Positions 1-6,377 of a DNA stretch of 36,445 nucleotides are shown here, one piece after another (positions within the stretch are counted from its first letter, which is position 1; every line of letters begins with the position of its first letter). Origin of the DNA: Phycisphaerae bacterium (GTDB lineage Bacteria > Planctomycetota > Phycisphaerae > Phycisphaerales > UBA1924); contig JAUILU010000010.1 in NCBI GenBank assembly GCA_030432905.1, forward strand, positions 1-36,445. The letters are read 5' to 3'. The position numbers were made by a program, and so were the translations under genes. The notes under the pieces are model-generated. The model did not search any database. It was not told the DNA's origin and saw nothing but the letters and a program-made list of their open reading frames with translations.

Positions 1-237
1 ACCACAGTCATCGCCGCCGAGCAGCTGGGCAGACGCGCTCGGGCGCTCGAACTCGAGCCGCGATACTGCGATGTCATCGTCCATCGTTGGCAGGAGCTGA
101 CCGGCAAAGACGCGATCCTCGACGGGAGCGGCGACTCGTTCGCCCGCGTGGCCGCCGAGCGGTCCTCGTCGAGTACGGATTCGTCGGACGAGTCGAAGGC
201 CACAGAAGCGATCGTCGGGGCGGCTGGCGATGGGTAA
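1..237 (+). CDS. C-terminal end of a DNA methyltransferase (partial)
   Basis: The frame is open from base 1 to the TAA at 235-237 and gives 78 residues. The first half (residues about 1-37) contains TTVIAAEQLGRRA, then ELEPRYCDVIVHRWQELTG. This is the typical C-terminal end of phage-type N4/N6 site-specific DNA methyltransferases: the last part of the GSGTT AdoMet loop, then an acidic strand and the (R/K)YCDVIVxRWxxxTG helix. The catalytic D/NPPY motif would lie before the window, so target base and specificity cannot be read. The last 35 residues are Ser/Asp-rich and probably disordered. The stop lies 8 bases inside the following terminase gene, so the two are probably co-transcribed, as is common in prophage packaging regions. 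The family call is fairly sure. Confidence 0.75.
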   Translation, partial: TTVIAAEQLGRRARALELEPRYCDVIVHRWQELTGKDAILDGSGDSFARVAAERSSSSTDSSDESKATEAIVGAAGDG

Positions 238-754
238 GCGTGGACCGAGGCCGACACCGACCGCCGAGCTTGAGCTGCGTGGCAGCAGGCAGGCGGCGAT
301 CAACAAGAAGAACAACGAGCCGCAGCCCGAACTCGGCGCTCCTGACCCCCCCGCTTGGCTCGAAGGCGAGGGACTCGAGGTGTGGAACGAGCTCGCGCCG
401 CAACTCGTCGAGATGGGCGTGTTCACGAAGGTCGACGGCCTGGCGTTCGCGCGGTACTGCGTGCTGTGGGCGCAGTGGGTGAAGGCGACGATGTTCGTGC
501 AGAAGCACGGCACGACTTACCCGCTCAAGGATGGCAACGGGAAGATCAAGTGCTTCGCGCAGTTCCCCGAGGTGGCGGTCATGAACAAGACATCCCTGAC
601 ACTATCGCGGCTGGAGGCGGAGTTCGGCCTCACGCCGAGCGCCCGGACGCGGATCAGCGTGCAGGTCAAGCCCGCACCGCGGTCTAATGACCCGAAGGAA
701 GAGTTCGATTTCGGGGGCTTCAAGATCGAGGCGTACGCCAAGAAGAATGCGTAA
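230..754 (+). CDS. Phage terminase small subunit, P27 family
   Basis: A 174-residue protein. The basic N-terminus (GKRGPRPTPTAELELRGS) followed by a Pro-rich stretch, DPPAWLEGEGLEVWNELAPQL, and a helical core (VDGLAFARYCVLWAQW) matches the P27-type small terminase pattern. In phages this subunit recognises the packaging site and delivers DNA to the large terminase ATPase. The C-terminal part has LTLSRLEAEFGLTPSARTRI, also typical of the family. The ATG at 230 overlaps the stop of the upstream methyltransferase. No large terminase follows: a strong hairpin and leftward genes come next, so this looks like a prophage remnant or an element that borrows phage genes. The family call is based on pattern recognition only. 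Confidence 0.8.
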   Translation: MGKRGPRPTPTAELELRGSRQAAINKKNNEPQPELGAPDPPAWLEGEGLEVWNELAPQLVEMGVFTKVDGLAFARYCVLWAQWVKATMFVQKHGTTYPLKDGNGKIKCFAQFPEVAVMNKTSLTLSRLEAEFGLTPSARTRISVQVKPAPRSNDPKEEFDFGGFKIEAYAKKNA

Positions 755-760
755 CGAGAA

Positions 761-786
761 AACGCCCCGGCGACGGCCGAGGCGTT
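761..786. terminator. Bidirectional intrinsic terminator between convergent genes
   Basis: AACGCC (761-766) pairs with GGCGTT (781-786) and CGG (768-770) with CCG (777-779), across one C/A mismatch and a 6-base loop. On the minus strand the stem runs directly into TTTTCTCG. It lies between the terminase stop (754, plus) and the stop of the leftward gene (804, minus), so it can end both transcripts. Confidence 0.7.
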
Positions 787-803
787 GCAGGTGCTGGGTG
801 GGG

Positions 804-1148
804 CTAGGCCGGACCTTTTTCACGGAGCGCGTGATACTCGGTCATGGCGTCAAGGTGACAGCAGTCTGAAGCCGGGTAGTTCGCCCGCCCGACGCGCTTG
901 ATGATGCCGCGTTCGTGCAAGAACAACATCGCAACGGATGTCTGCGTGCTCGGCTCGTCGATCGCTGCGGCGAGATACTCAAGTCTGGTTGGCGAGTTCT
1001 GATGCTCGTCAAACCAATGCGCGACGGATTCGAGGACATCAAGACAGCACCGATGCTCGTACGGCTTGCCTCGCCGGGGCGTGGCCGACCTGCAGAGTTT
1101 GCCCGCTCGATCGACGCTGAAGGAATCTGTGGCGACCGGCATGATCAC
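804..1148 (-). CDS. Small hypothetical protein, winged-helix-like
   Basis: A 114-residue protein, not assigned to a named family. The middle part (ESVAHWFDEHQNSPTRLEYLAAAIDEPSTQTSVAMLFLHERGIIKRVGRANYPASD) has the helix-helix-recognition helix-strand pattern of a winged-helix DNA-binding domain, including the RGIIKRVGR turn seen before a wing. The start ATG (1148) overlaps the stop of the HARE-HTH gene (1145-1147) by four bases, so the two are translationally coupled. A second in-frame ATG lies at residue 3. Transcription ends at the hairpin at 761-786. The DNA-binding role is inferred from pattern and operon partner. Confidence 0.6.
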   Translation of the reverse strand: MIMPVATDSFSVDRAGKLCRSATPRRGKPYEHRCCLDVLESVAHWFDEHQNSPTRLEYLAAAIDEPSTQTSVAMLFLHERGIIKRVGRANYPASDCCHLDAMTEYHALREKGPA

Positions 1149-1630
1149 GCCGCCTTTCCGGCTGCGAACAGCCCGCGGTCGGTCTTGACGAATCGGGTTT
1201 TCTTCCCCTTCGCTTTGATCTCGCGGATCATGGCTGCGTAGAGCGTGGCGTGCGGCGTGGCACCGTTGGTCTTCCAGCCTGCGGCGATGGCTTGTTCGGC
1301 GATGGCCTTGGCCTGCAACGGTTCCTTCGACTTGGCAAGGACCTGCGCCGCGTAGTCGAGCCCGCTCCGCTTCTTTGTCTTTGCCGTCTTGGCCGCGTCG
1401 TTGGCCGGTGTCGCCCGAGCGGGCTTTTTCGGCGTGGTTGTGCCCTTCTTGGTGGGCTTGCCGGCAGACCGCTTCGTCGCGGGCTTCTTGGCCTTGGCGA
1501 CCGGCTCAACAATCTCGTCAGGGACATTCGTACGCCGCTTGGCTTTCGCCGCGTCTTTCGCGGCGACCTTCTTCATCACACTCGAGAGGGGGCTCTTCTT
1601 GGTCGTTTTCTTCTTGGCTGTGGTTGTCAT
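1145..1630 (-). CDS. HARE-HTH domain protein with histone-H1-like basic tail
   Basis: A 161-residue protein in two parts. Residues 1-88 are low-complexity and Lys/Ala/Thr/Pro-rich (AKKKTTKKS, KPTKKGTTTPKKPAR), like eukaryotic H1 tails and bacterial Hc1/KfrA-like nucleoid proteins. Residues 89-157 (SGLDYAAQVLAKSKEPLQAK, then a helix, HATLYAAMIREI, and TRFVKTDRGLFA) match the HARE-HTH winged-helix domain found in restriction enzymes, RNA polymerase delta and chromatin proteins. The ATG at 1630 has a GGAG ribosome site 7-10 bases upstream (minus strand CAGAAGGAGTCTCAAATG). Probable role: nonspecific DNA binding or compaction near phage-like genes. The domain call is firm; the biological role is inference. 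Confidence 0.75.
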   Translation of the reverse strand: MTTTAKKKTTKKSPLSSVMKKVAAKDAAKAKRRTNVPDEIVEPVAKAKKPATKRSAGKPTKKGTTTPKKPARATPANDAAKTAKTKKRSGLDYAAQVLAKSKEPLQAKAIAEQAIAAGWKTNGATPHATLYAAMIREIKAKGKKTRFVKTDRGLFAAGKAA

Positions 1631-1705
1631 TTGAGACTCCTTCTGGTTTGGGTTCTTCGTTTCGTTGGTCGAACCCGCCGACCCAGTGCCGGCGAGCGTT
1701 GTGGC

Positions 1706-2035
1706 TTACCGGTAGTTCCAAGTGATGCAGTGGTTCGCAGCGATGGGCTCGTACGGCGTTGGGTAGACCTCGTAGCCGCGTGCCCTAAGTTCGTCGTTCA
1801 GGCGGCTGTTCAGCTCGCCGGTGTTCACCTTCTCGGCTGCGAGCGTTGCGGCTGCCTCGGCGATGCAACGCCTGTCCCGCTTGATCGCGGCGTGAAGCTC
1901 GTCGGCCTTCCGCGAAATCGAGGCGTTCATCCCTTCGGCCTTTGCCGCGGCGTTGTCCAAGAACTCGGCGAGTTCCTTCTGGAGTTTGGCGATCTCGCGG
2001 ATGGCTTCGTTGGCGCTGTTGGCGGCGTTTGTCAT
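1706..2035 (-). CDS. Small coiled-coil hypothetical protein
   Basis: A 109-residue protein, not recognised. Residues 8-75 are Ala/Glu/Lys-rich with heptad-like spacing (AIREIAKLQKELAEFLDNAA, DELHAAIKRDRRCIAEAAATLAAEKV), predicting a long helix or coiled coil. The C-terminal 30 residues (LRARGYEVYPTPYEPIAANH) look like a short compact tail. A good ribosome site (AAAGGAAC) stands before the ATG on the minus strand. It is the first of three leftward genes, 75 bases before the HARE-HTH gene, and is probably in one transcript with it. A structural or DNA-associated accessory role is possible, but nothing shows it directly. Confidence 0.6.
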   Translation of the reverse strand: MTNAANSANEAIREIAKLQKELAEFLDNAAAKAEGMNASISRKADELHAAIKRDRRCIAEAAATLAAEKVNTGELNSRLNDELRARGYEVYPTPYEPIAANHCITWNYR

Positions 2036-2065
2036 TTTGCTGTTCCTTTCGGCTTCGTTTCCTCA

Positions 2066-2144
2066 CGAGGTTTGTCCTCGCGTTGGTCACATCAAGCCAT
2101 GACATGGGCGACAGAGCAAGTCGAATCTGCCATGATTCGCAGAT
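2066..2144. promoter_or_regulatory. Two small dyads in the upstream region of the leftward operon
   Basis: In the 284-base gap before the coiled-coil gene there are two short inverted repeats: CGAGG-TTTGT-CCTCG (2066-2080), which would fall in the leader, and ATCTGC-N8-GCAGAT (2125-2144), further upstream. Either could be an operator, or the second a weak terminator. No convincing -35/-10 pair was found. Confidence 0.25.
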
Positions 2145-2319
2145 GTTTTCGAGATTGTGCACAACATCGGACAGAGGGGGGAATAGATGGCTAGGCATGC
2201 GCCCACATCTGGGGGCAAGCATTAACTCGACCCATCTTCACTCTTGGCGCGGTTGTGGCTGGGGTGATTGAGAATGCCGATGTTGAGCCTGAAGAGCATC
2301 GCCGATATTCCGTGACGAA

Positions 2320-2943
2320 ATGACCGTACATGTACGCTGCAGAAAACGCAGATTCGGGGAGATGAACCAAGGCCGAGAACTCCACCTCTTGACGGTTGAC
2401 GAGTTACCGCTCGATATCCACATCCGCCGCACGTGTGACGCCTGCCTCGCCATCGGCGGCGTTCCCGGCTGCGTCATGTGGTGCGATAACCTCCGCCTGG
2501 AACTCACCGCACAACTTGGCGGCGTCTACTTCGACACCGACATCAAGCTCGTCCGCCTGCTCCACAGCTGCTGCCCGCCGGGCGTCGCTGCCTGGGTCGC
2601 GTGCGAACAGCGCAAGATCATCTCGAACGCGGCGATGGGGTTCGTGCCCAACCACCCTGCGGCGTGGCGGGCGGTGAACGTCATCGAGGAGTCCTTCTTC
2701 GAGCGCCGTCTCGTCGGCGACCAAGCCGGGTCAGGCCTCGTCGCACGGATCACGCTCGAGCACGACGACGTGGTCCTCTGGCCGCCGGCCTGCTTCCACC
2801 CGCGGGTAGGCGAGACCATCCGCGACCCCGACCTTCCGCGACTCCTTATGCAAGCACATCTCTTTGCGGGGACATGGGTTGAGGGCCGGAAGAATGACCA
2901 CGAGGACCTCTGGAGGAGGAACCGGGTGCAATCATCAAACTAA
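2320..2943 (+). CDS. DXD-motif glycosyltransferase (GT32-like), probably N-truncated
   Basis: A 207-residue protein. VMWCDNLRLELTAQLGGVYFDTDIKLVRLL carries the signature of GT32/capsule-type glycosyltransferases: an (S/C)DxxRxxxL helix, then GGVYxDTD, whose DTD binds the metal-nucleotide-sugar. NAAMGFVPNHPAAWRAV and the acidic/aromatic C-terminal half fit the same fold. ELHLLTVDELP matches the strand that normally follows an N-terminal (I/V)HxxWxG motif, but that first strand of roughly 30-40 residues is absent and the upstream frame stops at 2290-2292. No ribosome site precedes the ATG at 2320; the ATG at 2362 has GGGGAG too close to it. A decayed or truncated gene is therefore possible. Family likely; activity doubtful. 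Confidence 0.6.
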   Translation: MTVHVRCRKRRFGEMNQGRELHLLTVDELPLDIHIRRTCDACLAIGGVPGCVMWCDNLRLELTAQLGGVYFDTDIKLVRLLHSCCPPGVAAWVACEQRKIISNAAMGFVPNHPAAWRAVNVIEESFFERRLVGDQAGSGLVARITLEHDDVVLWPPACFHPRVGETIRDPDLPRLLMQAHLFAGTWVEGRKNDHEDLWRRNRVQSSN

Positions 2944-2971
2944 TTACATTCCCTGTGATAGACGCTATACT
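2944..2971 (+). promoter_or_regulatory. Candidate sigma-70 promoter of the His-rich metal-efflux operon
   Basis: TTACAT (2944-2949) and TATACT (2966-2971) are separated by 16 bases. The -10 box is one base from consensus; the -35 is weak. Transcription would begin at about 2977-2979, on or next to the GTG at 2978, which implies a leaderless or near-leaderless message. Confidence 0.4.
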
Positions 2972-2977
2972 CATCCC

Positions 2978-3427
2978 GTGCGGATGTTGGCCCACAGACT
3001 CTCTGCGATCGCGTTTGCGCTACTTATTACGGCGGCCATGGTCTCACGCGGACCGGGCTCGATCCCAGATGGTGACCATACCCACGGCCATGTTCACCAT
3101 CATGATCGATTGGCGCATCTCCATGGCCACTCGCATTTCGATCATCGAGACCTTCTGGGCGACTCCGGATCACGAAGCTGTTTCGGTGAGAGTGCTCACG
3201 CTGAAGCAGACCACCACTGCTGCTGCGACCATCACCATTGGCAGCCTGTAGACGGGGTACTTCCTAGCCGTCATTCGGACTCTGTGCCGACGGCAGCGGT
3301 AGTCGCATTGCTCGAAGATGCTTGGTTTCGCTCCGGGTCTCACGCTCATCAGGATTCGTGGCCACCGCTCCGGGGGCGACCACCGGATTATCTGATCCAT
3401 CTCCGAACAGTTGTGTTGCTGACCTAG
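2978..3427 (+). CDS. Small secreted His-rich metal-binding protein
   Basis: About 149 residues from GTG 2978 (147 from ATG 2984). A short basic N-terminus and a hydrophobic stretch (LSAIAFALLITAAMV) form a signal peptide or anchor. Then comes a very His-rich part (DHTHGHVHHHDRLAHLHGHS and HFDH), an HHCCCDHHHW cluster, and a Cys-poor C-terminal end with PPLRGRPPDYL. It is not a named family, but small His/Cys proteins often head RND operons of this kind. Probable role: a periplasmic buffer or delivery protein for Zn, Ni, Co or Cu. It begins the rightward operon and lies 91 bases before the outer-membrane factor. No ribosome site is obvious, matching the near-leaderless promoter. Metal binding is inferred from composition. 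Confidence 0.65.
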   Translation: MRMLAHRLSAIAFALLITAAMVSRGPGSIPDGDHTHGHVHHHDRLAHLHGHSHFDHRDLLGDSGSRSCFGESAHAEADHHCCCDHHHWQPVDGVLPSRHSDSVPTAAVVALLEDAWFRSGSHAHQDSWPPLRGRPPDYLIHLRTVVLLT

Positions 3428-3505
3428 ATCCGGCTGGCTCTCCCAGCCGTGCTATTGCGTGCGCAGAGCGTGCGTGAGGCGTGATCGGTCCACCTCACCC
3501 TGTTC

Positions 3506-3521
3506 GGAGAATCCCCACTTG
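3506..3521 (+). promoter_or_regulatory. Ribosome site and TTG start of the outer-membrane factor
   Basis: GGAGA (3506-3510) lies 8 bases before TTG at 3519; a second TTG follows at 3522. The TTG places a normal lipoprotein signal at the N-terminus, whereas the upstream ATG at 3459 would add 20 charged residues before it and has no ribosome site. Confidence 0.6.
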
Positions 3522-4985
3522 TTGACAAATCCATCCCGGCCCGCTGTCGCCGTCGCCCTCGCGGGCACCGCGGTGATGCTCGCGGGCTGCCAGAGATATC
3601 AATCCAGGCCGCTTGATCTCGCGGCTCATCAAGACGCATGGCTCGCGCGGACGCCGGGTGATGAGCCGGTCCGGGCGTTCGCCGAACGACTGGCCAAAGC
3701 GGGCGAGTCCACAACGATGTTCGATCTGTCTGACGGCCTGAGCCTTGCCGAGGGCGAGATTGTCGCTCTTGTGTTCAACCCGGATCTGCGGCTCGCTAGG
3801 CTACAAGCCGGAATCGTCTCGGCCACGGCGGAGCATGCCGGACTGTGGCAGGACCCGCAGTTCGGCGTCGACTTCCTGACTGTGATCGAAAGCGCAGCGA
3901 ATCCACTCCTTGTTACGCCTGGGATGTCGTTCACGATCCCGATCTCGGGTCGCCTCGAAGCCGAGAAAGCGAGAGCGGACGCTGCTTTGGCTGCTGAGCT
4001 GACGCGGGTTGCTGAGCAGGAATGGCAACTGCGAATCGAAGTCCGGCGAGCCTGGTTCCGGTGGTCTGCAGTCAAGCTGCAGGCAGACAAAACTGAACGA
4101 CTGCTCGCGTCGATCGAGTCACTGGTTGCGTCCATCACAAGGCTCGCAGAAACAGGGGAAATCGTCCGGACCGAAGCAGCGTTGTTCGCGATCGAACAGG
4201 TGAGCCAGCAGCAGGCCCTCCTGATGTTCCGCGGGCAGGCGGCTGAGCGGGAGCAGGAACTCCGGATGCTGCTCGGTCTGTCTCCAGATACGCCATTGGA
4301 GTTCCTTCCGACGCTTGCTCTCCATGATGATCCGAAAGACATGACTTCAGCTTCCGCTACGAAACGAAGCCTTTTGCTTTCTCGGCTCAGGGATGAGTAC
4401 AAAGCTTCGGAACAAGCTCTTCGGCGGGAAGTGCGCGAGCAGTACCCCGATCTGACGATCGGGCCGCTTGCCGAGTTTGACCGGGGCAGCACCCTGCTCG
4501 GGTTCTCGCTGTCACTCCCTATCCCAATCCTCAACGCGAACAAGCAAGGCATCGCCGAGGCTCATGCGAAACGCGAACTCGCGCGGGCTGCTTTTGAGAC
4601 CGCGTACGAGCGTCTCGTTGGCTCTCTCGCCGCGACACGCGTGCGGCTCAACACGCTCAGGCAACAGCGCGAGATCTTCGAGGAAGACATGGTCCCGCTT
4701 GTTGATCGGCAGATCGCGGACGCAGGGAACCTGCTACAGCTTGGAGAGGGCAGCAGTCTTGTGCTGCTCGAAAGTGTGACCCGAGTCGGGCAGACACAAA
4801 TCGCCCTCGTCGATGCGAGGCTCGGGGAGTCTCTCGCAATGGTTGCACTCGCCGAACTCGTCGGGCCACCCGCGATCCACACCACGGCTTCATCCAATAA
4901 CGACGACAACCCCATAGACCCTGGCGTGGCCGACTCGGCCCCGGTAACAAACGACGGCGACAACGCTCGCGAGGAAACCCCATGA
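3519..4985 (+). CDS. Outer-membrane efflux factor, TolC/CzcC type, lipoprotein
   Basis: 488 residues from TTG 3519. The signal peptide ends in a lipobox (VMLAGC, Cys24), as in CzcC/CusC factors. The body has the two-fold internal repeat of the OEP family, with long helices: one half around residues 65-270 (VFNPDLRLARLQAGIVSA; DPQFGVDFLTVIESAANPL; PGMSFTIPISGRLEAEKARA) and the second from about 280 (YPDLTIGPLAEFDRGSTLLG; FSLSLPIPILNANKQGIAEA). It forms the trimeric channel that carries metal across the outer membrane. The stop overlaps the adaptor start by four bases (ATGA), giving the usual C-B-A operon order. The acidic, Asn-rich C-terminal tail (NNDDNPIDPGVADS) is an add-on. Family sure; metal specificity not readable. 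Confidence 0.88.
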   Translation: MLTNPSRPAVAVALAGTAVMLAGCQRYQSRPLDLAAHQDAWLARTPGDEPVRAFAERLAKAGESTTMFDLSDGLSLAEGEIVALVFNPDLRLARLQAGIVSATAEHAGLWQDPQFGVDFLTVIESAANPLLVTPGMSFTIPISGRLEAEKARADAALAAELTRVAEQEWQLRIEVRRAWFRWSAVKLQADKTERLLASIESLVASITRLAETGEIVRTEAALFAIEQVSQQQALLMFRGQAAEREQELRMLLGLSPDTPLEFLPTLALHDDPKDMTSASATKRSLLLSRLRDEYKASEQALRREVREQYPDLTIGPLAEFDRGSTLLGFSLSLPIPILNANKQGIAEAHAKRELARAAFETAYERLVGSLAATRVRLNTLRQQREIFEEDMVPLVDRQIADAGNLLQLGEGSSLVLLESVTRVGQTQIALVDARLGESLAMVALAELVGPPAIHTTASSNNDDNPIDPGVADSAPVTNDGDNAREETP

Positions 4986-6361
4986 CGCTCCTACGTTTTC
5001 GTTCCATTCCGATCCTCATGTTTATTGGCGTTTCGGTGGTGATGCTTCTACCCGCATGCACGCGAGACAGTGGCAACGCCGAGGTCTCAGAGCAGGAAGA
5101 CTCGAACGTAGCGGCGACCAACCGCATCGATATTCCAGCGACCGTGCGGAGCAATCTCGGAATTACGTTCGCCAAGGTCGAGCGCCGGCACGTGGGCAGC
5201 ACGATCCGGGTGCCGGGTTCCTTCGAGCTTCAGCCGCTCGCTCGTCATGAGTACCGCCTGACCCTACCCGGCGCGGTGCAGATGGAAGTCGATCAGTACC
5301 AACAAGTCGAGCTCGGGGATCTGCTCTACCGGTTCCGGTCACCGCAGTGGCCGGAGCTACAACACGAAATCATTGTGGGTGAGCAGGACATGGAGTCCGC
5401 GCTCGCCGAGATTGCCGTTGCACAGGCGAGGATTGATGAAACCAAGCGTCGAGCGAGCATTCTGCGTGAGCGGCTGTCGTCTCTGAGCAATGCCGAAATC
5501 CGCAATGCCGACCTAGAAGCCCAGGCCTCGGAGATGGAGGCCAGCCTGCCGCGACTTCGGGCGGAGTTGAGGCAGTCCAAAACCAAGCTTGCGAATGCCG
5601 AAACCACTCGCGAGCACGCTTTGCACCGAGCTTCGGCGGCTACCGGAATTCCCGAAAATCGCCTTGGTGCTGAGATCGAGAACGACGGGAAGACAGTGCC
5701 CACTTTCAGAACCATCGATTGGATCGAAGTACGCGCGACCGAACCGGGTGTCGTAGAGATGCTCGGGATCACCGATGGTGCGTTCGCCGAAGCGCCCACG
5801 CTCGTGCTCTCAACCGTTGATCCAAGCCGAGTTCGCTTTCGTGCCCTCGCGCTCCAAGCGGATCTCGTCCGACTCAGGTCAATCCCTTCCGCCTCCATCG
5901 TGCCTCCATCTTCTGGCGGCATCCCGCTCAATGACGGCGTTGAAGCAAAGGTCACGATCGGGCTCGAAGCCCACCCAGAGCAAAGGACAGTCACACTACT
6001 TGCCACGCCGAGCGAGGAGCGAGCGTGGATCCGACCCGGTATCTCGGCATTTCTCGAAGTCGTCACGAGTACGACCGGAGGGCCCGCGCTTGCGATCCCG
6101 CGGGCCGCGATCGTGAGAGACGGCATCACGCATGTGTTCTTCCGGCGCGACCCGCAAGACCCGAACAAAGCGATCCGGGTCGAAGCCGACATGGGCATCG
6201 ACGATGGACGGTGGGTCGTGATCAACAGTGGCCTCTCGCTGCAAGACGAGGTCGTCCTCAACGGCACTTTCGAGTTGAAGTTGGTGACCCAGCAGGGCGG
6301 CGCAATGCAGAAGGGTGGCCACTTCCACGCCGACGGCACATTCCACGCAGAAGACGACTAA
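4982..6361 (+). CDS. RND efflux periplasmic adaptor (CzcB/CusB family), lipoprotein
   Basis: A 459-residue membrane-fusion protein. An N-terminal signal with lipobox LLPAC (Cys26) anchors it to the inner membrane. Residues 45-110 form the first barrel/lipoyl half (GSTIRVPGSFELQPLARHEY; LYRFRSPQWPELQHEIIVGE). Residues 130-235 form a long coiled hairpin (ESALAEIAVAQARIDETKRR to LRQSKTKLANAETTREHALH). The second lipoyl half and barrel follow (IDWIEVRATEPGVVEMLGIT; VRFRALALQADLVRLR), and then a membrane-proximal domain (GPALAIPRAAIVRDGITHVF). The C-terminus is His-rich (KGGHFHADGTFHAEDD) and could bind metal. It bridges the pump and the outer-membrane factor. ATGA overlap with the upstream gene; 16 bases to the pump gene. 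No heavy-metal-binding domain, unlike the CusB homologue at 18835. Confidence 0.87.
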   Translation: MTLLRFRSIPILMFIGVSVVMLLPACTRDSGNAEVSEQEDSNVAATNRIDIPATVRSNLGITFAKVERRHVGSTIRVPGSFELQPLARHEYRLTLPGAVQMEVDQYQQVELGDLLYRFRSPQWPELQHEIIVGEQDMESALAEIAVAQARIDETKRRASILRERLSSLSNAEIRNADLEAQASEMEASLPRLRAELRQSKTKLANAETTREHALHRASAATGIPENRLGAEIENDGKTVPTFRTIDWIEVRATEPGVVEMLGITDGAFAEAPTLVLSTVDPSRVRFRALALQADLVRLRSIPSASIVPPSSGGIPLNDGVEAKVTIGLEAHPEQRTVTLLATPSEERAWIRPGISAFLEVVTSTTGGPALAIPRAAIVRDGITHVFFRRDPQDPNKAIRVEADMGIDDGRWVVINSGLSLQDEVVLNGTFELKLVTQQGGAMQKGGHFHADGTFHAEDD

Positions 6362-6377
6362 GAAGGGCGAGGTACCA

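Noticed and set aside
1250..2194. 314-residue open frame on the plus strand, Leu/Arg/Gly-rich
   Set aside because: It lies opposite the HARE-HTH and coiled-coil genes, which have ribosome sites and recognisable features. Long opposite-strand frames are expected in high-GC DNA.
2950..2959. TCCCTGTGAT shared with 10196-10205 as a regulatory motif
   Set aside because: A 10-base match with some flanking agreement is expected by chance many times in a window of this size; the second copy lies between gene ends, not at a promoter.
3414..3426. TTGCTGACCTAGA near 3414 and again near 23385 as att-like direct repeats
   Set aside because: A 13-base match is expected by chance in 36 kb, and the first copy lies inside a coding end.
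3629..4552. 307-residue minus-strand open frame
   Set aside because: It is the complement of the outer-membrane factor gene, is Ser/Arg-rich without a domain, and has no ribosome site.
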